Made by a program: the position numbers and the translations under genes. This document shows positions 33,301-44,799 of a stretch of 64,000 nt of DNA, in pieces; position 1 is the stretch's first letter, and each line of letters opens with the position of its first letter. The stretch is from Heliopora coerulea (taxonomy: Eukaryota > Cnidaria > Anthozoa > Scleralcyonacea > Helioporidae), in NCBI GenBank assembly GCA_030142905.1, contig JASJOG010000007.1, forward strand, positions 377,001-441,000, given 5' to 3'. The notes under the pieces were generated by a model that saw only the letters and a list, made by a program, of their open reading frames with translations, was not told the origin of the DNA and did no database searches.

Positions 33301-36300
33301 CAACGATTACGCCACGAAATTAAAACTAAAGATTTCTTACAATACTGACATTCGTAACATAACCAAGGATTCATTAACCGGTACATTTTCTCTCCAAGAT
33401 CAGCACTCCCAAATCCACAAGTGTAATGACTTGATTGTGTGGTAAGCTCTGCAATTTGTGCTGCGAATTTTCATTTCGTTCTCGTTTTTGACTGCAACTT
33501 TAGAACCAAGGGCATGCGGACGTTGGTCGGGCAGGTACAATCACACCCCATCCAAAATATGTCGTAAATAGTTATACTCATGTGAAAAACTGAGTTTTGT
33601 TGTACAAGCAATTCCGATTAAAAGCATTCCCAGTGTTTTGCATGCTTGCAGTAAATTCGCTTGGTGCTGTGACATTGTGGGCTAGTAAGGATCCTCGTTT
33701 ACCTCTTAGTGACAGTAAGGTTTTAGCGTGTAAAAATGCTGGAATCATTTTCTCTAACAGGTTCATTAGATTTGCATAATTTAGTCACGAATCGGGATGT
33801 ACTTTTAGTTTAATTTTTTGTATTTCTTTTTTAAGTACAGGAATTTCTGTCGAAAATATCCTTGACATAAAAGGTATAGAGCACACTGAGGTAAATGGAT
33901 CTTATTAAAATTGTTCTTGTAAAATTTTTGAATTACGTATCTTTGTTTAGTTTCTTATTCCTTCCTTCCTTCTTTCCCTCCCTGTTTCCTTCCTCATTTT
34001 TTCAATCTCGTTGTTTTCAAAATAAACAACAGTCCTAGTTTTTGGGTCATTGCACCGGAATTTTAGAGGATTTGAAGCGTAGGGACATTAAAAATCGAAA
34101 ATGCAGGTGAAATTTACATCCACTTTTAATGTGGAAAGGACCTTAGAAAGTTGCGAATGTTAGTAGGTGGAGGTTACAAAGCTACCGAAGGTTCCAAACT
34201 TTGTTACAGCTTACTTTAATTAAACCTCGTTTAAAGCTCCTCCGATTTTATAATATTATTACATTTAAAGCTCCACTGGATCTCTCATTTTAGAGCTACG
34301 GTACCATGCCAGTGAACGGAGATGAATATGAAGGACAAACTGTTCTAATTTTAGGAGGAGGTAAGTTTTAACTTGACATGGTAATGGATCTAGTTATTCT
34401 ATTTACGGTACCGAAAAATAATGGAGGCCGTACGTTTAAGCACAATGCTTAACAAACTTAAATCATCTCTATAGACAACTGAGGAATATTTAATATGTTG
34501 CGAATTGAGTTGTTAAGAGTTTTCTTTTTGAACAAATATGATGTTTTTAAAACCTTCTCTGCCTATGTATTGCAGCATCATACAACGTTCACTGTAGGTA
34601 AAGGACTATGGTTAAATGGACAAATCGCCATCTTTTCCACGCGGGCAATTGCGCAATGTGATTCGCACAACTATACCAAGTCAACCACGTTTTTAGAAAT
34701 TCCTTCATTGACCATACTATGAAGGAAGTCCGCTTCCATTATACAAACCTTAGTACTTCTTACTCTCGTTTCACCTCTTCTGGTAGGCAATCCTGTCATT
34801 CTTCAGCCGTGCAACTTTATTCTGTATTACTGTTTTTAACTTTTTACTTTGTCTTGTAGGAAATGCTGCTTTTGAAACTGCTGATCACCTTATTAGATCA
34901 GCTAATTTTATCCACGTTATGGGAAGGTAAAAGTACTAACGCTAAATATTAACTTAAATGTGGAGTTCTTATTGTTTTAACTCCTCAAGTCTATTTGTTT
35001 ATTTTCATTTGCTTTAGGTCGCGAGTGCGTCTTGCCTGGGCGACGCATTATGTCGGGGACGTGAGGTACAGTTTAAGAACCAAAACAGAACAATATTAAC
35101 CTGAGAGTTTTAATTTCAAGTCTAACATTATTGTGGTCGTCTTCAACAATATCGTTGTTATCATCGTTATCATCATCTCGAAACGTCAGTCACTTCAACC
35201 AACAGTCTTTCTCAAGACTACACTAACCTGGACGATCTACTTCCTCAAACATGTCATTATCATTATCATCATTATTATCATTATCATCATCATCATCATC
35301 ATAATCGTCCTCATCATTGTGTTTTCTCGTAGCACTCAAACTAATTTAACATCAATATCTCCATGCAGAGCTGTGAACAATGGTATTCTGGATAACTATC
35401 AGTTGAAATCACTTGATGGTTTTTTAGGTGAGTTCAGCTGCAGAGTTTTTGTTTTCCTTTTTCACGATTCTGTTTTCAATTTAAAACTATTGCATTTTCA
35501 ACGTACTGATGATTATCTTTAATTGTTCACTTTAACTTTAGAGAAGTCATTGGAAAAACTGAGTATTGTAAAGCACGATGGCAAGCTTTACGTTGATCTT
35601 TTTGACTCAACGGGTGAAATGCTGAAGAAAACTGGAATAGCTCGTACGTTTTATCGAATTTTCATCTCTTGATTTACATTTCTATTCTTTGCAGGATGTA
35701 ATTATTTTTCCGTTGTTTTCTCTAGCTGACAATTACTCCTTACGCGATCCTTACGACAGAATTCTGAGATGTTTGGGTTTCAAGGTAAATATTAGTTTTA
35801 GTACGTGTCGTGGAAGTAAAATATTTTGCTTGCACGGATTAAATAGACTGCCGATAAATGGAGAGAAACAAAGAGAAGAGTACGAAGGGCTTCGAATCGA
35901 TACTCTAATTATCATTAGTAGAAACTTAGTCGAGTACTATTGCAAATGCTGCATTCTGATTGGTTACGCTACTCGCTATCTATTCGTTAATCTAATTCTC
36001 AGTAATAGGCTGGAAAAAGAAGCTAGAGGTCTGATATACGTGACTAAACAATTGTTATAAATAGAATCCTTCAATTGGCGTGTTTCACGAGAAACATAAC
36101 AGAATTAGAAACGCCACATTTTGACAAATATTTAAAATATTGCGGAGGAACATATACAAAAAATGTAATGTAGCCTAACTGAGGTTCTAGGTACTATCTT
36201 CCTAAACCAAATGTGCGGTTAACTTCGCTTAAGGTTTGTTTCAGCGTCACATTTTTAGACGGCGTGGTATTTTAAGAAACACGCAGGAGAAATTCATGGT

Positions 36301-39300
36301 AGCAAAATAGATGGCGAATTAGGAAGAATCATTGACATATTACAATGAACTAAATTGGTAAGAGCTTTCTTCTTACCAAATTTAATGTTTTTAAAAGCCT
36401 GTTTTCCTAAATTTTGACAAGCTACAACGTTTACTGCACGCGGAGGATCAATGACAAGCGTGCAATCTCCTTCTTTTTGGATGTAGTCAGTTCGTCCAGG
36501 GTTGCCCAGGAGTTGTAAAATGTGTAACAAGTACATAAAATCCTCTCTTTTTAGTTTGATTTCTCCATCTTTAATGATAGCACCATGCCAAGAAAAGGGT
36601 TTGGAAAGAAAAGCAAATATCCTCTAATAAAACCCAATTTTGAAAGCGAAAGTGTACCTCGCATGTGGTTCGGTGAGTTATTGAGTATTTTACTTTTTGT
36701 CAGTTGGTTAGTTTCATTTAACCGCAAGATCATGAATTCGAAGTTTCTCTGAGCTTATAATGGACGAGGGAAAAGACCGATTCAACTATCATCTCTTAGC
36801 AATTCAGGTTGAAATTACATAAAATAATTAATTTGCTTCGGAAAACGACAGTAGGCATAAGCATTGTTTTCGGTCGAAAAATTCGGCATTATGGTGTTGT
36901 TGACGCCACTCGATATTAATCGACTCTTGGATATCAGGTAACGAGGCGAATCATTTACATACTTTTACAATCTTGTCCATTTACGAGATACGACTGTCGT
37001 CAACGATTGTTCATCCTGGACTATGTAGTGTTGTCTCAAAGGCCCAATTCCTGCTTTCCATTAGCTCGCTAATGTAGCAATACGTCCGGAAGAGTCCAAT
37101 GAATCAATCGGATACTTGAGAACAAACAATCGTATACGACAATCTTATCGGGTATAAATAGGCCCTTGGTGTACATGTAAGGGCCATCTAATGATGAATA
37201 CAGTCAAAAGCTTGCCTTGATAATTTACCATGATGCAATATGTGCTGGTGCCATCTTTTTCCTCGGATTTAACTTCAATTAGAAAGAAATTGAATAGTTA
37301 CAATCAAGAAGCGAAGCTGGGATTCAATTTTTTCACTATCTAGCTGGTGCAAACGCCCACTCATTGGACTGGAAAAAGTCTGCTGGAGGATTTATCCATG
37401 GTTACAGATATACAGGTGGTGTATACTATTTTAAAAATTGCACATTAAAGTCAATTGTTTCACATCTGAATAGAGTAAGTTCACATGCAATATGATAAAT
37501 AATATTGTGGGAAGTGTCAGAAAGAATTATTCTTATATCTCAATTTATTGTTTCTCAAATTTTTTTGCCTCTTCATTATATCATCCTCAAGAGACCACTG
37601 TTCACTGTTTACAATATTTTCTGTACCAAATTTATTTTATTCACTGTTAAACTTTAGCAAGAGCTCTGCACCGCATCCTAGAATGGAGAAACCATGGCGT
37701 GAAATGGCATCATTACGAAATTCCACAAACTGAAATATTTAACTATATTGTCAAGCGAATTAATGAGGCCTCGGTAGGTTTATTATGATTTAGTAATCTC
37801 TATGTTTGAGCTTTCTGTGATAATTGATCTTATTTGTCATCTTCTGATGTGTTCTCAGGGCCCATTCCAAATGTTTGGTGTTCTGGTCGATGTGGTTGTT
37901 TACCGTAAGTCTAAACGAACAACTTATTAACTGTGGTTACACTAATTCAAGTTACCATGTATCATAGATGATGATTCCACTGGTTGATGTGAGGTCGTAC
38001 TTTCACTAACCTCGTGAAGTAGAGGACATTTTGAAGGGGAAAGTTTTATCTTCAAAACTTATCAGTAATTCATGAAGAAAACTGGGGAAAACCCTTGTAA
38101 TCCGACTTAAAACACGATGAAACAACGCTTACTGAGTTCCATAAACTTTTCGTAGGCTTTTGCGGCTCTGACAACATTAATTTTCAAACTTACTTCCTAA
38201 ATGAAGTCATAAAATGGATTTTTCTTGAAGCCTTTTAAAAAACTCGTATGCATGGTCTTTTATCGAGTTTAAAACGCTTAACTATAGCTACCGATAAAGT
38301 ACTGCTGCTATTTTATCACACATCAAAATTGTCTCTATTACGTTTACCCTGCGCGTGCGGCCACCGAACTTTGTCATCTAAACCACGTACATTCACTGTA
38401 AACCTGTAGGCTTCTTTTCCGTTTAGTTGAGAACGAAAATGCGTTGTACATTGAAGAATTTCCTGTCAAGTTGCTCGATAAAATGGAAAGTAAGTAACCT
38501 CAATGACCCCTTAAACCATTTGCAGAAATGTAACAACTGTTAAAAACAAATAAAAACTGATGAAGAAGTTTTGAAGAAGCTGGTGAAGATCACTTTAATT
38601 CTAACGGGTAAAGTCACCCATTAATAAATTACGTTTTTTGACAAGTTTTCTCTTAGATGGCGTAATTATTTTATATTGTTTGTGATTATTTTTAATCATG
38701 TTTAATTTTTCTAATTATTTTTAACTGTTTCTGATTATTTTTAATTATTTTTAATTTTTTTTTTTTTCTAATTATTCTTAATTATTTTTAATTTTCTAAT
38801 TCTTTTTAATTAACTTGAATGTTTTATTATTTTTACTTTTCTTAGGTTATTCTGGATTACCCAGTGGCCCAACCATAGTAATAAATTTGGAATACGGGAA
38901 GACTTTCTCAGGACCTGGGTAAGACCATAACTTCATATCTTTCTCTAGTCATTTTATCAGTGCGTTTCAACCATGATACATTAGATCGTGAAGAAAGGAA
39001 TCACAAGTAAATCACTTATTTCCCCGATGAAACTCGCATTCATATTCTTTAAGAAAATACAAGTGCACGAAATGTTTTCTGTTTTCAGTAAAGACCCATT
39101 TCATGAAGATCGAGCAAACTTGGATCCATCAATGGCACACAAATCGAACTTTCTTCATCCAGTTCTCTATTATTATCGCCATCCTGTTAAAGGTAATGTG
39201 AAGAACGAAGAGAGGGGAGAAAAGGAAGAGCAAGGATGAGCAGGAAAGAAAAGGCCTTTGGAGGCACAGAAATGATGAGTGTGAATACTGAACTGACATC

Positions 39301-41831
39301 TCCTGTAGCTCTGTCCCAGGGACGCAATTTGATTCCTCCTAACCCAACAGAACTCAGTTGACTGTCACAGAACTGACACATCAATCTTTTTTGACATTTT
39401 CCATCTTCACTTATAATCTCGGATGCAAAGACCTTATATGAGAACGTATAGATAGTGGCTGGTGGAGGGTGTAATCAAAGCGGACTGGGTGTGAACTGGA
39501 TAGGAAAGCAAAGGTTGATCAAGAGGAGGAAATTAGTAAAATGAGTGTTGTGAAGGTATATGGGATAGAAAAAGTATATATGGGGATAATGGTGGACCTT
39601 AAGCTGTATGGAGATGGGTAGAGATAAAGTTAGAGAAAATAAGCCGAAAGACAGAGCTAGAAAACAGAATCATTAGTGTCTGTTTTTTTTCTATTGTATT
39701 ATAGTCGTCATTTAGACTTTGCCTTTTGACGTTACGAATGTTATCCCTCAGTGTTATACACGTGCGAGCTTCGAGTTATCACGGATGATACAAGAATGTT
39801 TATGAGCCTCGATCAAATCCTAATAAATATTGATCAGCCCCAGGCGGGAATCGAAGCCGTAACTTTCTTACGGTGGGTGAGACGCTCTAAATGTTGAGTC
39901 ACCGACACTTAGATGGACTAATTTCTTGGAACATCTCACAACCCATTGGAAGGTTGCAGGTTTAATTCATTTCTTGAGCATAGGAACATTTTCTAACCAT
40001 TTGAGTTCGACGAATATTCTTATATTGCCTCTTTTTCCTTTTTTGTTCTTCAAAGCGCTAAGGGAAGATCACTCACTTCCCAAACCAGACCGTATCCATC
40101 ATGTTGTTGAAGACTTCCTCACAAAATGGTTTGTATTATAAAAACATACAATAATGATTTTGTCTTTTTTCTAACTTTTACTAATTATAATTACATCTGT
40201 TTTACCGCCAAGGACTGGACCCAGCAGTCATCTCATTCCGTTGAGACGATTCCTTGAGCACATTAGTGGAGAAGATCTTCGACACTTCTTCTCTCAAAGT
40301 TGTTTCAAGGTATAATCAAATTTTACAAGGCCGATTACTAGAAACGGACCTCAAACGAATATTCACATTGTTTGTAAGCAAGATGTTTTGCAGTTGTAAT
40401 GAGTCATTGTAATATTCGATATTAAAACTAAATGTGATGATAAGGCTAGATTTTCGTGCTCTTTTAACGCCATGCTGTTCAAAATAATGTAAACTGTTAC
40501 CCTCACATTACATTTTGGAGATCAGATAACAGTCAATGTAGTAGTAACTATCTTCGTTTTCCGGGCCTTCTCTTAGGTTGACAAATAGAGGCCTTGGAAG
40601 GCCTAATATTAACGATATGATGTCGACAGAAAAACTCAATGCCAAAAACCAGTTGCACTTAGCCTAAATACAACGTATCTTAAAACAAACAACTTCCCTC
40701 TCTATTGTTTTCTTTGCAAAAACTTCAAATTCTTTTCACCACAATCCTTTGGCAAGGAAGGCGAAAGTGACGCAAATTCTAGCATAGTAAATCCATCCTG
40801 ACGTGTGCAAAATCATATCAAAGAAATTTAAAGAGTAATTTAAACCAGAGTAAACAATTGTAGTTCATTTTAGATTTTTTCCCTCTATTTTAGCTTGCAA
40901 TGACACATACTACTCTGCCGAGGACATGTCGTGAATATTATCTTAAAGGTAGGAGTAGATGTGGGGTTATACATTTCTTAGAGGAACCACACTGTTAGGA
41001 GGCATTCCTTATCAAAAACACACCAACCCCATTGAACCGTGAGGATGACGCCTTACGGCCGGTGTCCTGGAGATTTATGACCTCAGGGCTCGCTAACCCC
41101 TCGGTTAATGATACCTAGTTACTAGTGACCTGTCAGGGTTAAGGTTAGGATTCAGGTTCTTGGTTAGTATTAGGGTTAGTAAGTTCCCGAGAAGGATTTA
41201 TTCCTGGGATTCATTCATCTTGTGACTCCAGATGCCTGCTTACGTATCACAGGTAGATGACGTTATCACTAACTACCTGAGGGAAATATTTCACGTTAAG
41301 GCGAACTGATATTTTTTGACGCTTTAAGAACATGAAAGTGCTGTAAGGCAGTGACAACTCACGTGTCCAATGACGAAGATCTTCTCATGGGCTTCCAAAT
41401 TATTTGTTATCTTTGCTAACTGAAAGAACATAGAGAGTACTAGAGCGTAAATAATTGACTATACTTTTCTTTATTTACACACGATACTGTTTAACCAGCA
41501 AACTATACGTGAATAAAAAAAACTAACAGGTGATCATTCCATAATCCGTGGTCTCTATACTTATCAAATTCTTACACCTAATTTCACCTGTTCTGGCTTT
41601 TACACATGGATAAAATTATCTGCAGTTGTTTTCAACTATGAAATTTTATCCTACTCCTCTACCGTGTTTGCGCTCCAGGAAACTTAACCTCTGTAGAGAG
41701 GATCTAAACAAAGTGTATCCGTAATCAAAGACTGTCAGTCACAACGTTAGTTTTTCTTAACTTCAGGATCACCACTTCCTGGCGTGTCAAACCTGCTTAA
41801 CATCGCTGCCTCTCGGAATTTGATGGTGTAG
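27325..41831 (+). CDS. FOXRED2: FOXRED2-like ER flavoprotein (ERFAD)
   Basis: Exons: 27325-27433, 27509-27580, 29087-29149, 32429-32544, 33290-33441, 33836-33890, 34294-34360, 34860-34926, 35018-35065, 35369-35427, 35542-35643, 35726-35784, 36555-36672, 37344-37415, 37658-37773, 37859-37904, 38427-38489, 38846-38918, 39089-39192, 40056-40128, 40213-40309, 40894-40948, 41767-41831. They sum to 1,851 bp, 616 aa (human about 684). The start Met opens a signal peptide (IHCIAISLHFMSSS). The FAD Rossmann motif VVGAGPAG is at about residues 31-38 and a second nucleotide motif is LILGGGNAAFE. Family-specific words include YPRHRKLISINKKFTG, FNLRHDWNSLL, NNGILDNYQLKSLDG and SAGGFIHGYRYT. The human protein assists ER-associated degradation with OS9/SEL1L. 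The last exon lacks the KDEL-type ER retention signal of the vertebrate protein and is less certain. Confidence 0.92.
27581..29086. other. FOXRED2-like intron 2
   Basis: This 1.5-kb AT-rich intron has no recognisable gene. An isolated A-box-like TTCGTAGCTCAGCC occurs near 28563 without a B box and is not called. Confidence 0.6.
29525..29800. repeat. Dispersed SINE-like repeat with conserved GGAGAAAACC core
   Basis: The core AGGAAACCGGAGTACCAGG continuing to AGAAAACCTGCG (about 29609-29642) is a word I recall as repeated widely in marine invertebrate genomes, possibly the conserved domain of Nin-type SINEs. That name is from memory and uncertain. The flanks are GC-richer than the rest of the intron. 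Confidence 0.45.
29970..30365. repeat. Local imperfect duplication in FOXRED2-like intron 3
   Basis: A segment of about 50 bp around 29978-30028 (TTCATTTATG...AGAAATCTCTCTCG) is repeated with substitutions at about 30305-30355. The rest of the intron 29150-32428 is AT-rich and shows no gene. Confidence 0.6.
32041..32330. repeat. Inverted repeat followed by degenerate (GGTT)n tract
   Basis: CGAGTCCAATC (32041-32051) and its exact reverse complement (32062-32072) flank a short GC-rich loop. From about 32098 to 32220 the sequence is a drifting GGTT/GGTG simple repeat, then a T/G-rich run up to about 32330. Confidence 0.75.
32690..33180 (+). repeat. Tandem truncated-tRNA-like repeat element, copy 2
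   Basis: The FOXRED2-like intron between exons 32429-32544 and 33290-33441 holds the same series of tRNA-like units as 11520-12130, on the opposite strand and in the same internal order. Units contain CTTGCAGCTCATCGG, TTTCAGCTCAGTTGGTACAG and similar A-box forms, each followed by GTTGGACTGGAGT and GGTTGGATGGTC. The 69-bp spacer at 33013-33081 is identical to copy 1. Confidence 0.8.
35228..35325. repeat. (ATC/ATT)n microsatellite
   Basis: Runs of cattat and atcatc units lie in the intron before exon 35369-35427. The open frame through it is an artefact. Confidence 0.85.
35785..36554. other. FOXRED2-like intron, no recognised content
   Basis: The open frame runs past the donor at 35784 to 36060, but the peptide loses family similarity after LRCLGFK and the donor CAAG/gtaaat is good. 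No gene is seen in the rest. Confidence 0.6.
38640..38840. repeat. Degenerate (TTTTAATTA)n AT-rich tract
   Basis: Imperfect tandem units of tttttaattatt lie just before the acceptor of exon 38846-38918 and merge with its polypyrimidine tract. Confidence 0.8.
39835..39915 (-). repeat. tRNA-like SINE fragment
   Basis: On the minus strand, GGTGACTCAACATTTAGAGC (A-box position) is followed by GGCTTCGATTCCCGCC (B-box type) at normal tRNA spacing. It then runs into non-tRNA sequence, as in a SINE. It is not a convincing functional tRNA. Confidence 0.5.
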
Positions 41832-44799
41832 CAGAAAGAACAACGGAACATAGGTGCATCAGATAAATTACTTCTCGCTTACTTCACGTGAGCTAACTCA
41901 ACCTTGTTTGACTGGAGTCGTTACTGTCAACCACGGCTGGCCAACTGGCGGCTCATCAATTTCATGCACTCTCATCTAAGTTCATAAACGTTAAAAGAGA
42001 GTACTAAATGATATATAATTAATCTCAAATAATTAATGTAACTGAGCTTGTATCTGTTTCTAATTAGGTTGTAATTTATTCAAGAATTGCTCTCTTCCAG
42101 GCCACTAAAGTGGTGAATTTGTGTGCGGAGCAGAAACCCAACCTTATGGATTTGAAAATTTTGAGGGGGGGGGGGCAATTAAGCGTCTTGGTCACTCAAT
42201 TGATTTAAGGGTTTGTGCTTGATCCTCACAAACCCTCGAGAAAGAAAGCTTCAGGAAACTTGTCCAATTCCAATCTCTCTTTAGTCCCCACCTCTCGTGA
42301 TGGGATTGTAATGGGATTGATGGTGTGGGGATTTCTTGATGAAAGTAAGCGAAGCACATCGTAGGAAGACATGACGGTGTTCCGTTGATGTACGTGAAGG
42401 AACAAAAGTATGCCAACATTTGCTTAATATTTACATTTTATACCAGTTTTCTTCTAACGTACTCCGTTTTATCTCAAAACATTGGTCAAGGAAATGATAA
42501 ATTGCACAGGAAAACATCTATCGTGGACAAGTGATGAAATGTGACATGCAAGAGAGCAAATGACAAAGAAGAGAGCAGATGATTTTTAATGAAAAGAAAA
42601 AACTCTCTGACACAAATGTTCCATCCGATTACATATGTCAAGACATTATGAAAATATACCGGACATACTCACTTCAATAGGATTCGTGAATGCCGTCTTC
42701 AGAAAAACAAGTATGGAGCAGAAAAGGCTGCCAAAACCTGGCATTGGTAATAAAATTAGTGGTATAGAAGAGAAAAACGGTCAACTGTTTATGAAAGTGA
42801 ATTTATTAAAATAATCTTAGTAATTATTTCATATATTTGTACGGAAATTACCCGGACGAAAATCGGAGTGAGTAATTTCACTGCTTGCCAGCTGGAGTGC
42901 AACTTCAAAGTTCCGATGTTCAACGGTCTCGCGTAATTAATAATAATTTTGAAATTTTCCGCCAACAGGGAAATAATTGATAGCGAAAAAAATTGAGTGA
43001 ACCCACGTAAAGAGAATTACATTGTTTGGCATTGGCTTGGTTTTCCCGGCTAATTACGTCAGTATCCAGAAGAAAATTGCTCCGATCGCTGCAAGTTTAA
43101 TCTGTGTCATCTGGGTGTTGTAACAGCATACTTCCTTTAACTAAAAAGCCTGAAAGAGACAAACAGAAAGGAGAAGTTTTTAGATGATCAAAAACCCAAC
43201 ATTAACGTGATCTGACGGAAACAAGATAATTATATCAGCAAATCCTTTGTTTTTCGTTGAGTATTTTTTCATCGCCAGTTGTCCATGGTTTATTTGCTAT
43301 AGAAAAAAGAGAGGTTTCTTTTGCTTTCGGTCTAACTTGGCATAACACAACAATATTCTTTATTGTTCAATTCCCTTTCTTAGGGACTTATTCTGCATGT
43401 TTTCAAGTTTTGTTATCCGTGTATTTACAATTTCCTTAGCTACGAGACAGCTGTTTCTACTGCTATTGAAATTTTGGTTGCAATGAATTCTATGTATTAA
43501 ACATAAATAGTTTATCTATCTTACTTAGGTGATTCATGTCGGTTTGAAAAACAGGTCAGTCTTTTACATCAAAATTTCAGACACTTCACTTGGGAAATTT
43601 TTGTTCTGGGTTCTGTTCAGAGTGTATTCAGGAAGATATTTTCGAAAAGATTATTGGATTCTAAAAGCTTTAGGTACAATACTCATGAGTCGTTGAATTG
43701 TTAGACAAGTGAATTTTTGAGATATAATAAGATATTGTAACTGTGCACGAAGTGGGATTTTCAGGTGGAAATGCAATTTGTTTCTCCAAGGGAATTGTTT
43801 TCACTTGACTGAAAAGAATTAGGTAAGTAACCATGTTAAAACGTCCTCGTCATTAAAACAAGGTATTGGTGTATACCTCTGCTATTTTAGACTAATCCTA
43901 CTCACTTTCTTTTCTAATATTTTGCTATTAGTTTGTTAGTCAAACTGTTCCTGTATTCACATTATTTTTCAGAAGCAGACGCAGCAAGATAGTGTCATGT
44001 TTCGTGAAACAAGTGCTTCATTGTAGATAAGTTGAATTAGCTCCTAATCGTGCTATCATTTTTGACCTTTTCTGTTCAGTCCATTCGTCATAGTAAATTT
44101 TATTATTTATCAAAGTTGTCAAGTTCTGCATTTGACGTGCAGCTGAGTAAAGCTGCCTATAAGGAAAATGGACAAAAAATTGCGTCATGTAACATCCTAA
44201 TCCGTTTTTGAGAATTTGAAGTTGCATCGAAGATAGATTTAGTTTTTATCGTCAACTGCAACAACAACGAATTTTGACAATTTACAGGACAGTTGCAGAG
44301 TGTGACACCTTTTAATGCAACTGCGACAATTTTTCCGCGAAAAAATTCCGTGAAAAAATTTGCTTTGTATTACTGTAACGTAGCTTGAACAACGAAATGA
44401 AAGAGGGAATTGTAGAAGTGAAATGAAGGTCTATTAGCATTGTATGCAGAGACGGTGTTGCCAATGCCCGAACATTAGAATTCCTCAAGACAATAGCACC
44501 GTAACTGTTCGAGTTGGCGCCCCTTTAAACAAAAATTGAGCTAAAAGTCATGCTGTCCAGTGCAGTATGTTCCACGTATTCCAAACAGTTCTTCAGTTAA
44601 ATTGTGCCGTTTCCTCCACCTTCTTTCCACCTAAACACTTTGAACACTTTTTCCTCTTCTCCATCCTCGCCTACAGAACTTCCTTGTACCAATTTTCTTT
44701 GCGTGACATCTCTGGCCTCTCCAGCCAAGATCTCCCTTTTCTTACCAACCCACCTCAAACAGGCTTCTCTTCACCACTTCTGTCTCAATTTTTTTAGAC
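41832..44799. other. Intergenic stretch of about 3 kb
   Basis: No supported gene. It holds a run of ten G at about 42165-42174, a copy of the dispersed repeat shared with 6125-6240 (about 42880-42980), and several short frames without domains. An unexplained block at about 44020-44340 has repeated GTTGCA/GCAACT words. No clear polyadenylation signal follows the FOXRED2-like stop codon, which adds doubt to that last exon. Confidence 0.5.
42880..42980. repeat. Dispersed repeat, second copy (see 6125-6240)
   Basis: GGAGTGCAACTTCAAAGTTC, GTTCAACGG and later ATTTTCCGCCAACAGG match the order of the copy in the HELZ2-like gene with about one change per 6-8 bases. Confidence 0.6.

Noticed and set aside
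35785..36060. Extension of the FOXRED2-like exon past 35784
   Set aside because: Family similarity stops at LRCLGFK and resumes with FDFSIFND in the next exon at 36555, so the extension is intron.
41135..41190. Interstitial telomere repeat (TTAGGG-like words)
   Set aside because: The words GGTTAAGGTTAGG and TTAGGGTTAG are scattered and irregular, with no real array.
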